The notes beneath the pieces are model-generated. The model made no database searches. It was not told the origin of the DNA and saw only the letters and a program-made list of their open reading frames with translations. A stretch of 64,000 bases of DNA from Anaeramoeba ignava (taxonomy: Eukaryota > Metamonada > Anaeramoebidae). Position numbers and translations under genes: made by a program. Positions 1 to 13,100 of this stretch are shown piece after piece. The stretch lies in the NCBI GenBank assembly GCA_028826165.1, contig JAPDFW010000147.1:790814-854813 (forward strand), given 5' to 3'. Positions within the stretch are counted from its first letter, which is position 1. Each line of letters starts with the position of its first letter.

Positions 1-1889
<1,889 letters not shown>

Positions 1890-2018
1890 TTTAAATTTTA
1901 AAAAAAAAAAAGAAATTAAGAAAAACAAGAAAAAAAAATAAAAAAGAAAAAATGATTTTTAATTTTTTTAATTTTTTTTTCATTTTTTTTCTTTCTTTTT
2001 TTTTCTTTTTTAATTATA
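1890..2018. promoter_or_regulatory. Short divergent promoter between kinase and RING genes
   Basis: Only 129 bp separate the two start codons. The side facing the RING gene is a T-rich tract (about 1975-2015) with CATTTTTTTT and CTTTCTTTTT runs ending a few bases before the ATG. The role is inferred from position and from the same tract recurring upstream of other genes in the window. Confidence 0.45.
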
Positions 2019-4955
2019 ATGATATCTAAATGGTGTTGTATTATTGGAAAAGAAATTGAACAAAATGAAAAAGATTGGAAAAAATGTATTAAAAAAAATG
2101 AAAAATATTTTATTGAAGAAATTCCAGTTGTTGTTAAAATAAAATTAAATCCCAAAACAATATCAAAAGAAAATGAAGAAAAAGATGAAGAACTTTGGGT
2201 TTCAAAAGAAGGATATGAAAAAAATCAAAAAATACTTATAGAAATTTTAGAAAAATTAGAAATAAATGAAAATAAAAATCAAAATGAAAATCAAAATGAA
2301 AATAAAAATGAAAATCAAAATGAAAATGAAAATCAAAATCAAAATAAAAATCAAAATCAAAATGAAGATGAAAATCAAAATCAAAATCAAAATCAAAATC
2401 AAAATCAAAATCAAAATGAAAATCAAAATGAAAATCAAAATGAAAATCAAAATCAAAATCAAAATAAAAATCAAAATAAAAATCAAAATCAAAATCAAAA
2501 TCAAAATGAAAATCAAAATGAAAATCAAAATGAAAATGAAAATGAAAATGAAAATGAAAATGAAAATGAAAATGAAAATGAAAATCAAAATGAAAATCAA
2601 AATGAAAATGAAAATGAAGATGAAGATGAAGATGAAGATGAGGATGAAGACCCTAATTATCAATGTAATATTTGTTTGCAAACTGCAACTGATCCTGTTG
2701 TATCAAAATGTGGTCATTTATTTTGTTGGGAATGTTTATATTTATGGCTTCAACAAAAGCAAGAATGTCCTCTTTGTAAAAATCCTATTAATTCAAAAGA
2801 GGATGTTATTCCTTTATATGGAAGAGGAAAAGAAAAAGATTCACATCGTTTTAATACTCAAGATATCCCAAAAAGACCTTCTGGAAAAAGGTCAGCTTTT
2901 AATTTTTCTCAAGCCAGAAGAAGGAGAAATCATAACCAAAATGTGTTTGGAAATTTTGATTTACAATTTGTATAGATTGGATTCAAATTAAAATTAAAAT
3001 TAAAATTGATATAAAATTAAAATAAAATTGATATAAAATTAATTTAAAATTGATTTAAAATTGATTTAAAATTAATATAAAATTGATTTAAAATTGATTT
3101 AAAATTGATATAAAATTGATTTAAAATTGATTTAAACTTAATATAAAATTGATTTAAAATTAATATAAAATTAATTTAAAATTGATTTAAAATTGATATA
3201 AAATTGATTTAAAATTGATTTAAAATTGATTTAAAATTAATATAAAATTGATATAAAATTGATATAAAATTGATATAAAATTGATATAAAATTGATATAA
3301 AATTAATTTAAAATTGATATAAAATTGATATAAAATTAATATAAAATTAATATAAAATTGATTTAAAATTAATTTAAAATTGATTTAAAATTAATATAAA
3401 ATTGATTTAAAATTAATTTAAAATTGATATAAAAATTAATATAAAATTGATATAAAATTGATTTAAAATTGATATAAAATTGATTTAAAATTGATATAAA
3501 AATTGATTTAAAATTGATATAAAAAAATAAAATTGATTAAAAAAAATTTTAAAATGATTTAAAATTGATATAAAATTGATTTAAAATTGATATAAAATTG
3601 ATATAAAATTGATATAAAATTGATAAAAAATATAAAATTGATTTAAAATTGATATAAAAAATAAAATTTAAAATTAATATAAAATTAATTTAAAAAATTG
3701 ATATAAAATTGATATAAAATTGATATGATATAAAATTGATTTAAAAATATAAAATTGATATAAAATTAATATAAAATTAAAATTTAAAATTGATATAAAA
3801 AATTGATTTAAAATTGATTTAAAATTGATATAAAATTGATATAAAATTGATTTAAAATTGATTTAAAATTGATATAAAATTGATATAAAATTGATATAAA
3901 ATTGATATAAAATTGATTTAAAATTAATATAAAATTGATTTAAAATTGATTTAAAATTAAAATTGATTTAAAATTGATTTAAAATTGATATAAAATTGAT
4001 TTAAAATTATATAAAATTGATATAAAATTGATATAAAATTGATATAAAATTGATTTAAAATTAATATAAAATTGATTTAAAATTAATATAAAATTGATTT
4101 AAAATTGATATAAAATAAATTAAAATTGATATAAAATTGATATAAAATAAAATTGATATAAAATTGATATAAAATTGATATAAAATTGATATAAAATTGA
4201 TATAAAATTGATTTAAAAAATTGATTTAAAATTGATTTAAAAAATTTAAAATTAATTAAAAAATTTAAAAAATTTAAAATTGATATAAAATTGATATAAA
4301 ATTGATATAAAAATTAATATATAAAAAATTGATTTAAAATTGATTTAAAATTGATTTAAAATTGATTTAAAATTGATTTAAAATTAATATAAAATTAATA
4401 TAAAATTGATATAAAATTAATAAAATTAATATAAAATTGATATTGATAAAATTAATATAAAATTGATATAAAATTAATATAAAATTGATATAAAATTGAT
4501 TTAAAATTGATATAAAATTGATTTAAAATTGATATAAAATTGATTTAAAATTGATATAAAATTGATATAAAATTGATATAAAATTGATATAAAATTGATA
4601 TAAAATTGATATAAAATATAAAATTGATTTAAAATTGATTTAAAATTGATTTAAAATTGATTTAAAATTGATATAAAATTGATTTAAAATTTATGGATTT
4701 TTTAATTTCTTTTTTTGATCAATTTATCAAATTTTTTTTTTTAAAAAGGGTTTTGGACCATTTGGAACAGGATTTACTTTTACAAATTTTGGAAACAATG
4801 AAAATCAAAATGAAGAAAATCAAAATGAAGAAAATTTAACTGAAGAAGAAAGAAGAAAAAGAAGAAATCAAAAAAGAATTTTACGTGTTATTTTCTTTTT
4901 ATTCATTTTCATTTTATTTTTTTCAAACTTTCTTGAATTCAGATACAATTTATAA
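2019..4955 (+). CDS. RNF5/RNF185-like membrane-anchored RING E3 ubiquitin ligase with N/Q/E insert
   Basis: Two exons, 2019-2969 and 4749-4955, joined in phase 0 (385 aa). The C3HC4 RING (about residues 210-250) reads YQCNICLQTATDPV, CGHLFCWECLYLW, CPLCK. After it come a Pro/Arg-rich linker and, in exon 2, GFGPFGTGFTF followed by a C-terminal hydrophobic segment (RVIFFLFIFILFFSNF), matching the RNF5/RNF185 plan of RING plus C-terminal membrane anchor used in ER-associated degradation. Unusual are an 80-residue N-terminal region of unknown kind and about 110 residues of alternating Asn with Gln/Glu/Lys before the RING, ending in an Asp/Glu run; in RNF5 the RING sits near the N-terminus. The 1.78-kb intron separates RING from anchor. 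Without splicing the protein would stop at 2973-2975 and lack its membrane segment. Confidence 0.9.
2970..4748 (+). repeat. 1.78-kb repeat-filled intron (ATTGATATAAA / ATTGATTTAAA units)
   Basis: GT at 2970 and AG at 4747-4748 flank about 1.7 kb of near-perfect 10-11-nt units alternating between TTGATATAAAA, TTGATTTAAAA and TTAATATAAAA. The unit occurs nowhere else in the window at this scale. The last 60 bases before the acceptor are unique and T-rich, as expected for a polypyrimidine tract. Confidence 0.85.
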
Positions 4956-5473
4956 AAAATTCCAAAAAAAAACAAACAAACAACAAATTGATTTCTATTA
5001 TTAATTTTAAATTAAATTTTAATTTTGAACAATTGAAAAAATTAAAGATTCAAAAATAAGATTTTAAATAAGATTTTAAATTAAATTTTAATAAAGATCA
5101 AAAATAAGAATGAATCATTTTTTTATTTTATTATTATTATTATTTTTTTTAATTTAAATTTAAAAAAATTTTTTTTTTCATTTTTTTTATTTACATTTAA
5201 TTCAATTCTCCTTTTTAAATTGTTTTGTTTTTTTTTTTTAAATAGATCCTTTTTTATTTTATTGTTTTATTATTTTATTATTTACATTCTATTTTTAAAT
5301 CTAAATCTAATTTGTAATGTGTTAATTTGAAATTGAACTTATTAATTTAAATTGAATTAATTTTTTATTTAAAGGCAAATTTGCGACTTCAATCTTATTT
5401 TTTAATTAAATTTTTTAATTAAATTTTTTTATTAAATTTTTTTATTTTTTTATTTATAAAAATTAGTTTAAAA
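4956..5473. other. AT-rich intergenic region
   Basis: No coding signal in either strand. It contains T-runs with CATTTTTTTT at about 5177-5190 and several TTTTTAATTAAAT repeats just before the next start codon. Confidence 0.5.
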
Positions 5474-7321
5474 ATGTATTCAGATCCGTTTTTCTCAAAA
5501 AAGAACCAAACTGAAAAAAATGATACAAATGAAAATATGGTTAAATGCCATGTTTTGAATAGAATTGAGATTGAAAATCAAATTAAAAAAGAAAAAATTC
5601 GGAAAGCATTTGGAGTTTATGAAGAAAGTTTAAAAAAATTACAAGAAATTTATTTTACAGAAAAAAAGAAAATTATAGAAAAATTTGCAAATGAAGAAAA
5701 AAAAATAACGGAAAAATATTCAATTAAACATCCAAGTTTTTTCCCAGTTTTTGAACCAATTAGACCGGAAGAATCCAAAAAATTAGATCCAATAAAAGAA
5801 GCAGATGAATCAAATGAATCAAATGATCCTGATGAATTAGAAGAATCAAGTGATTTAGAAGAATTAGAATCAAGCGAATCAAGTAATTTAGATGATTTAG
5901 AAGAATCAAGTGAATCAAGTGATTTAGAAGATTTAGAAGAATCAAGTGAATCAAGTGAATCAAGTGAATCAAATGAAACAATGGAGAAATTGCTTAATTT
6001 CCCATTTGATTTAGACCAACAGCCAAGCTTTCCTTTTTTTAATGCCAATACTCCGTTAAACAATCCGTTTTTCTCAAATCAAGATCAAAGGCAATCAAAC
6101 GACTTATCAATTGATAAATCAGGTAACAAATCAAATAAATCAATTGATAATTCAAATAAAAAAACAAGAAAAAAAACAAGAAAAAAACCAATTCAAAAAT
6201 CAAGTAAAAAAATTAAAAAACCAAGAAAAAAAACAATTAAAAAAACAATTAAAAAATCAATCCAAAAACCACTTGGAAAATTATTTGAGATTAATCGAAT
6301 TAATCATCAAATAAATAAACAAGTGAATAATCAAGAAAATAATCAAGTGAATAATCAAGAGAATAATCAAGTTAATAATCAAGTTAAAAATCAAGTTAAT
6401 AAACAAGTGAGTTTTCAAGATAATCAAGTTAAAAATCAAGTAAATAATCAAGTAAATAATCAAATGAGTTTCCAAGATAATCAAGTAAATAATCAAGTGA
6501 ATAATCAAGTTAATCAAGTTAAAAATCAAGTAAATAATCAAGTAAATAATCAAATGAGTTTCCAAGATAATCAAGTTAATAATCAAGTGAAAAATCAAGT
6601 TAATAATCAAGTGAGTAATCAAATTAATAATCAAGCGAAAAATCAAGAAAATAATCAAGAAAATAATCAAGAAAATAATCAAGTGAATAATCAAGAGAAT
6701 AATCAAGTTAATAATCAAGTTAAAAATCAAGTAAATAATCAAATGAGTTTCCAAGATAATCAAGTAAATAATCAAGTTAATCAAGTTAATAATCAAGTTA
6801 ATAATCAAGTAAATAATCAAGTAAATAATCAAGTGAGTTTTCAAGTTAATAATCAAGTTAATAATCAAGTTAATCAAGTGAGTTTTCAAGTTAATCATCA
6901 AGAAAATCTTCAAGAAAATAATCAAGTGAGTTTTCAAGTTAATCAAATTAATCAAGTGAATAAACAAGTGAGTTTCCAAGATAATCAAGAAAATAATCAA
7001 GAAAATAATCAAGTGAAAAATCAAGTAAATAATCAAATGAGTTTCCAAGATAATCAAGTGAATAATCAAGTGAAAAATCAAGTTAATAATCAAGTTAATA
7101 AACAAGTGAGTAATCAAGTTAATAATCAAGTTAATAATCAAGTTAATCAAGTTAATAATCAAGTTAATCAAGTGAGTTTTCAAGTTAATCATCAAGAAAA
7201 TCTTCAAGAAAATCTTCAAGAAAATAATCAAGTGAGTTTTCAAGTTAATCAAGTGAGTTTTCAAGTTAATCAAGAAAATAATCAAGTGAGTTTTCAAGTT
7301 TCTCATAAAAAAATCAAGTAA
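5474..7321 (+). CDS. Asn/Gln-rich tandem-repeat protein, function unknown
   Basis: Single open frame of 615 codons. Residues 1-110 look like a charged helical region (KKLQEIYFTEKKKIIEKF); about 110-165 is an acidic Ser/Glu/Asp/Leu block (repeats of LEESSESSD); 170-205 has FPFFNANTPLNNPFFS; 215-270 is strongly basic (KKTRKKTRKKP, KKTIKKTIKKS). From about residue 275 to the end it is a four-residue repeat xNNQ (VNNQ, VKNQ, ENNQ), broken by copies of VSFQ or MSFQDNQ. The tail is prion-like in composition. DNA repeats of 12 nt underlie it, so length is probably polymorphic. No known family recognised. A GTAAAT at the stop codon could be a donor, and ATCAAG repeats run on to 7420, so the true end is uncertain. 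Confidence 0.6.
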   Translation: MYSDPFFSKKNQTEKNDTNENMVKCHVLNRIEIENQIKKEKIRKAFGVYEESLKKLQEIYFTEKKKIIEKFANEEKKITEKYSIKHPSFFPVFEPIRPEESKKLDPIKEADESNESNDPDELEESSDLEELESSESSNLDDLEESSESSDLEDLEESSESSESSESNETMEKLLNFPFDLDQQPSFPFFNANTPLNNPFFSNQDQRQSNDLSIDKSGNKSNKSIDNSNKKTRKKTRKKPIQKSSKKIKKPRKKTIKKTIKKSIQKPLGKLFEINRINHQINKQVNNQENNQVNNQENNQVNNQVKNQVNKQVSFQDNQVKNQVNNQVNNQMSFQDNQVNNQVNNQVNQVKNQVNNQVNNQMSFQDNQVNNQVKNQVNNQVSNQINNQAKNQENNQENNQENNQVNNQENNQVNNQVKNQVNNQMSFQDNQVNNQVNQVNNQVNNQVNNQVNNQVSFQVNNQVNNQVNQVSFQVNHQENLQENNQVSFQVNQINQVNKQVSFQDNQENNQENNQVKNQVNNQMSFQDNQVNNQVKNQVNNQVNKQVSNQVNNQVNNQVNQVNNQVNQVSFQVNHQENLQENLQENNQVSFQVNQVSFQVNQENNQVSFQVSHKKIK

Positions 7322-7722
7322 ATCAAGTTAATCAAGTAAATCGTTATTTAATAAAATAATTTAAATAATGAATCAAGTTTTGAATCAAGTGAAATATCAA
7401 GTGATTAATCAAGTCTATCATTATCAAGAAAACAAAACAAATCAACAAATTTTATTTTCTCATTTTAATTTTTTTTTTGGAAAAGCAAGTTTTCCTTTAT
7501 TTTGAGTTGTTTTGCAAAGATTAATTTTTTTTTATTGATATTTCAAATTTTAATAATTTGTTCTAAAAAAAAAAAATCAAAAAAACATTTTATGAAATCG
7601 TATTAAAAAATAATTTAAAGAAAGAAAAAAAGAAAAAGGAAATGAAAATGAGTTATTTTGTTTTATTTTTTGATACGACTTTTAAGAAAAAAAAAACTAA
7701 ATCAATTCTAAATGATTCAACT
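7322..7722. other. Intergenic region with repeat remnants
   Basis: The first 100 bp continue the AATCAAGT repeat of the upstream gene out of frame. The rest is AT-rich with A-runs; no gene seen. It is a convergent 3'-3' interval. Confidence 0.45.
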
Positions 7723-9640
7723 TCAAAACTTTGGTTCATGTGGAGCAAGAAAACTCAAGGCTTTTGGAACAGAAGAAGACAAAAATCTAAGAGCAATTTT
7801 TTGGATTGATTTCAAATCAACATTATCAACCATTTGAGAAAATTCATCATCAGAAACTCTTTTATCCAACATTAACAACTCTCTACCAATTTCTTCAGCA
7901 AAATTGAATGTAGTGCTTTTTTGAAGTAAAGAAAGTGATTTAAATTGAATTTTTGCTAGTTCAAGTTCTTCATTTGTTAGTTTTGTTGAAATTCTATGAA
8001 ATTCATTTTGTAAATGATGAATAAATTGTTTTATTTTATCAGGATCTCCAATAGCAGAACAACCGAATAATCCAGTATCAGAATAAGAATAATGAAATCC
8101 AGTGAATTTTGAAGCTAATTTTTCTTTTAGAACAATTTGTTTGAATGAGTTTTGATTGTTTTTGTAATTGTAAACTGAATCATTTAAATGATCAAAATTC
8201 CCTAAAATTTGATTTAATAATGAAAATGCATAAAAATCTGGATTATTCCAAGATGCTCCTTCTATTGCCAATGCGTAATGTGATACAGGCATTATTGGAT
8301 TGATTAAGCCTTGTATTCCTCCTTGAAATGTTGGTTTATTTAGTTCTATTTTTATAATATAATATAATGTTTAGATTTACAATGTAAGTTTATAAATATT
8401 TAATGTAAAAAAATAAATATAAAATAATTTTTTTTTGAATAAAACTTTAAATCTTTAAATAAAGCTTTAAATTTAAAAATTAATTTTAATTTTAATTTAA
8501 ATTTTAATTTTAATTTTAATTTTAATTTTAATTTTATAAATTAATTTTAATTTTATAAATGAATTTTAATTTTAATTTTAATTTTAATTTTGATTTTGAT
8601 TTTAATTTTGATTTTAATTTTGATTTTAATTTTAAAATGAATTTTAATTTTAATTTTAAATTTTAATTTTAATTTTAAATTTTAATTTTAATTTTAATTT
8701 TAATTTTAATTTTAATTTTAATTTTAATTTTAATTTTGATTTTAATTTTGATTTTAATTTTAATTTTAATTTTGATTTTAATTTTAATTTTAAATTTTAA
8801 TTTTGATTTTAATTTTAAATTTTAATTTTAATTTTAATTTTAATTTTAATTTTAATTTTAATTTAAATTGATTTTGATTTGATAAGATGAATTAATTAAA
8901 TACTTTGAATTGTATTAGAATTTAAATTCTGAGTTTTAAAATTAAAATATTTTTGAGCCAAATCAACAAATTGAGAATGTTCAACATCACCAACAGCAAC
9001 AAGAACAATATTTTCAGGAATGAATTGAGAAGAATAATAATTAAGAAATTGATGACGAGAAAATTTGAGAATATTATCAGTTGGGCCAAGAATAGGAAAA
9101 GATAAAGAATTTCCTTTAAAAGTTAAAGAATGAAGATTTTCAAAAAGAATTTCATTAAGATCCGTATCAACCTCTTGACATTCTCGGATAATAGTATCCC
9201 TTTCAGCCTTAATAGATCGATGAGAGAAGGTTGAGTTGAGGATGATATCTGAGAGGAATTCGACGCCGTGTTTGATTTTGTCGCCGAAAATATTCATATA
9301 AAAAGATCCTTGTTCTCTTCCAGTATAAGCATTAAAATGAGCTCCAATTTGCTCAACTTCTTGTTCAAGTTTCTCACGTGTTCTTTTACCCGTTCCCTTG
9401 AAGAACAGATGCTCAAGAAAATGCGCTATTCCGTTTGTCTCCTCTGTTTCATATCGACTTCCTGTTTTGATCCAAATTCCGATCGTTGATGTTGGTCCAT
9501 ATCTTCGTTCTGTTGCTATTCGAATCCCGTTTCTTAATCGGCTTATTTCTGTATCTCCTATTCTTCTCCGTAATCCCTCCAAATATTTGTCTAAATCCCC
9601 CTTTGATTGGTGTTTGTTTTATTGTTTTTATAATTGACAT
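7723..9640 (-). CDS. Mitochondrial processing peptidase beta-like M16 metallopeptidase
   Basis: Exons 9640-8904 and 8345-7723. The zinc-binding HxxEH is seen as AHFLEHLFFKGTGKRT, with the third ligand region ERDTIIRECQEVDTDLNEILF downstream. N-terminal ISRLRNGIRIATE, TIGIWIKTGSRYE and GIAHFLEH, and in exon 2 HYALAIEGASWNNPDFY, TGLFGCSA and the closing LSFLAPHEPKF, match the beta subunit that cleaves presequences in mitochondria or related organelles. Reconstructed length about 452 aa is normal. The only upstream ATG (9640) is in another frame: a G-run of five (9597-9601, C-run on plus) puts it out of register by one base. Either the run is an assembly error or a first exon is missed. The first residues (MSIIKTIKQTPIKG) could be a weak organellar presequence. 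Confidence 0.88.
8346..8903 (-). repeat. Repeat intron of the MPP-beta gene
   Basis: GT-AG intron of 558 nt. Most of it is (TTTTAA)n with TTTTGA variants on the plus strand, that is, a hexanucleotide tract with scattered substitutions. Confidence 0.75.
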
Positions 9641-10120
9641 TATATTCAAATATTATTTTAAAAGAAAAAAAATGATTTTATTTTTATTTTTTATTTTTTT
9701 ATTTTGAATAGAATTTGTCATTATTTAATCATCAAAAATTAACCTAAAAATATAATTTAATCATTTTTTTCTAATATTTATTTGATAAATTTAATTTAAT
9801 TTTCTTTTAATAAAATTAATAAAATATTTTAATTACTTTATTTCAAAAATAGAATAAAGAATATTAAATAATTAACTTTAGATTTATTTTATTTTATATA
9901 TTTTATTAATATTTCTTTATTTAAAATAATATAAAATAATTCCCAATAAATTAATAAAATTAATAAAATATTTTAATTAATTTATTTCAAAAATAGAATA
10001 AAGAATATTAAATTATTAACTTTGGATTTGTTTCTTATTTATTGATTTGAAGAATTTAATTTGATTGAAAGTAAATTAAAATTGAATTGAATTTTGAAAA
10101 AAAAAATGAAAAAATAGTTT
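9641..10120. other. AT-rich intergenic region with a duplicated segment
   Basis: Two copies of a roughly 65-bp AT segment (TTTATTTCAAAAATAGAATAAAGAATATTAAAT type) lie at about 9835-9880 and 9980-10022. No gene seen. Confidence 0.45.
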
Positions 10121-13100
10121 TTAAATGAAATAAGTCTCAAGTTCATCAACAACCCATTTATTATAAGAACCAGCTAAATAACTTTGAGCTTCATTTGATT
10201 TATATTTAATTCCATCAGGTAGATTATAACTTTTACCAAAATTTGAACAACCAGATTGTAATTTAGAATTTACCAAAATATCATCTATAAATATTTTAAT
10301 AAAGATAAATAATTAATTTTAATAATAATTAATAATAATTTAATTTAAAATTAATTTTATTTTAAATTGAAATAATAATGTTATTTATTATATTAATATT
10401 TTGGATTATTTATTAATTTAATTTTAATTATAATAATAAATATTTATTAAATATAAATTATTTACTATCTATTTTAATAAAGATAAATAATTAATTTTAA
10501 TAATAATTAATAATAATTTAATTTAAAATTAATTTTATTTTAAATTTAAATAATAATATTATTTATTATATTAATATTTTGGATTATTTATTAATTTAAT
10601 TTTAATTATAATAATAATTATTTATTAAATATAAATTATTTACCAACTATTTTAATAAAAATAAATAATTAATTTTAATAATAATTAATAATAATTTAAT
10701 TTAAAATTAATTTTATTTTAAATTAAAATAATAATAATATTTATTATATTAATATTTTGGATTATTTATTAATTTAATTTTAATTATAATAATAAATATT
10801 TATTAAATATAAATTATTTACTATCTATTTTAATAAAGATAAATAATTAATTTTAATAATAATTAATAATAATTTAATTTAAAATTTATTTTATTTTAAA
10901 TTTAAAATAATAATATTATTATTTATTATATTAATATTTTGTATTATTTATTAATTTAATTTTAATTATAATAATAAATATTTATTAAATATAAATTATT
11001 TACTCTCTATTTTAATAAAGATAAATAATTAATTTTAATAATAATTAATAATAATTTAATTTAAAATTAATTTTATTTTTAAATTGAAATAATAATATTA
11101 TTTATTATATTAATATTTTAGATTATTTATTAATTTAATTTTAATTATAATAATAAATATTTATTGAATATAAATTATTTACCCTCTATTTTAATAAAAA
11201 TAAATAATTAATTTTAATAATAATTAATAATAATTTAATTTAAAATTAATTTTATTTTTAAATTTAAATAATAATATTATTTATTATATTAATATTTTTA
11301 GATTATTTATTAATTTAATTTTAATTATAATAATAAATATTTATTAAATATAAATTATTTACCATCTATTTTAATAAATATAAATAATTAATTTTAATAA
11401 TAATTAATAATAATTTAATTTAAAATTAATTTTATTTTTAAATTTAAATAATAATATTATTTATTATATTAATATTTTGGATTATTTATTAATTTAATTT
11501 TAATTATAATAATAAATATTTATTAAATATAAATTATTTACTCTCTATTTTAATAAAAATAAATAATTAATTTTAATAATAATTAATAATAATTTAATTT
11601 AAAATTAATTTTATTTTAAATTTAAATAATAAATATTATTTATTATATTAATATTTTAGATTATTTATTAATTTAATTTTAATTATAATAATAAATATTT
11701 ATTAAATATAAATTATTTACTCTCTATTTTAATAAAAATATAAATAATTAATTTTAATAATAATTAATAATAATTTAATTTAAAATTAATTTTATTTTAA
11801 ATTTAAATAATAATATTATTTATTATATTAATATTTTAGATTATTTATTAATTTAATTTTAATTATAATAATAAATATTTATTAAATATAAATTATTTAC
11901 CATCTATTTTTAATAAAAATAAATAATTAATTTTAATAATAATTAATAATAATTTAATTTAAAATTAATTTTATTTTAAATTGAAAATAATAATGTTATT
12001 TATTATATTAATATTTTAGATTATTTATTAATTTAATTTTAATTATAATAATAAATATTTATTGAATATAAATTATTTACCCTCTATTTTAATAAAGATA
12101 AATAATTAATTTTAATAATAATAATTAATAATAATTTAATTTAAAATTAATTTTATTTTTAAATTTAAATAATAATATTATTTATTATATTAATATTTAT
12201 TTTTATTTATTAATTTAATTTTAATTATAATAATAAATATTTATTAAATATAAAAATTATTTACAATCTATTTTAATAAATATAAATAATTAATTTTTAA
12301 TAATAATTAATAATAATTTAATTTAAAAATTAATTTTATTTTAAATTTAAATAATAATATTATTTTATTATATTAATATTTTAGATTATTTATTAATTTA
12401 ATTTTAATTATAATAATAAATATTTATTAAATATAAATTATTTACTATCTATTTTAATAAAGATAAATAATTAATTTTAATAATAATTAATAATAATTTA
12501 ATTTAAAATTAATTTTATTTTAAATTTAAATAATAATATTATTTATTATATTAATATTTTGGATTATTTATTAATTTAATTTTAATTATAATAATAATTA
12601 TTTATTAAATATAAATTATTTACCATCTATTTTAATAAAAGATAAATAATTAATTTTAATAATAATTAATAATAATTTAATTTAAAATTAATTTTTATTT
12701 TTTAAATTTAAATAATAATATTATTTATTATATTAATATTTTAGATTATTTATTAATTTAATTTTAATTATAATAATAAATATTTATTAAATATAAATTA
12801 TTTACAATCTATTTTAATAAAAATAAATAATTAATTTTAATAATAATTAATAATAATTTAATTTAAAATTAATTTTATTTTTAAATTTAAATAATAATAT
12901 TATTTATTATATTAATATTTTGGATTATTTATTAATTTAATTTTAATTATAATAATAATTATTTATTAAATATAAATTATTTACCCTCTATTTTAATAAA
13001 AATAAATAATTAATTTTAATAATAATTAATAATAATTTAATTTAAAATTAATTTTATTTTAAATTAAAAAATAATAATAATATTTATTATATTAATATTT

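Noticed and set aside
2256-2991. Long frames of (Ile-Phe)n, (Lys-Met)n and similar
   Set aside because: Other frames of the CAAAAT/GAAAAT hexamer tract; no complex sequence, and the RING frame explains the DNA.
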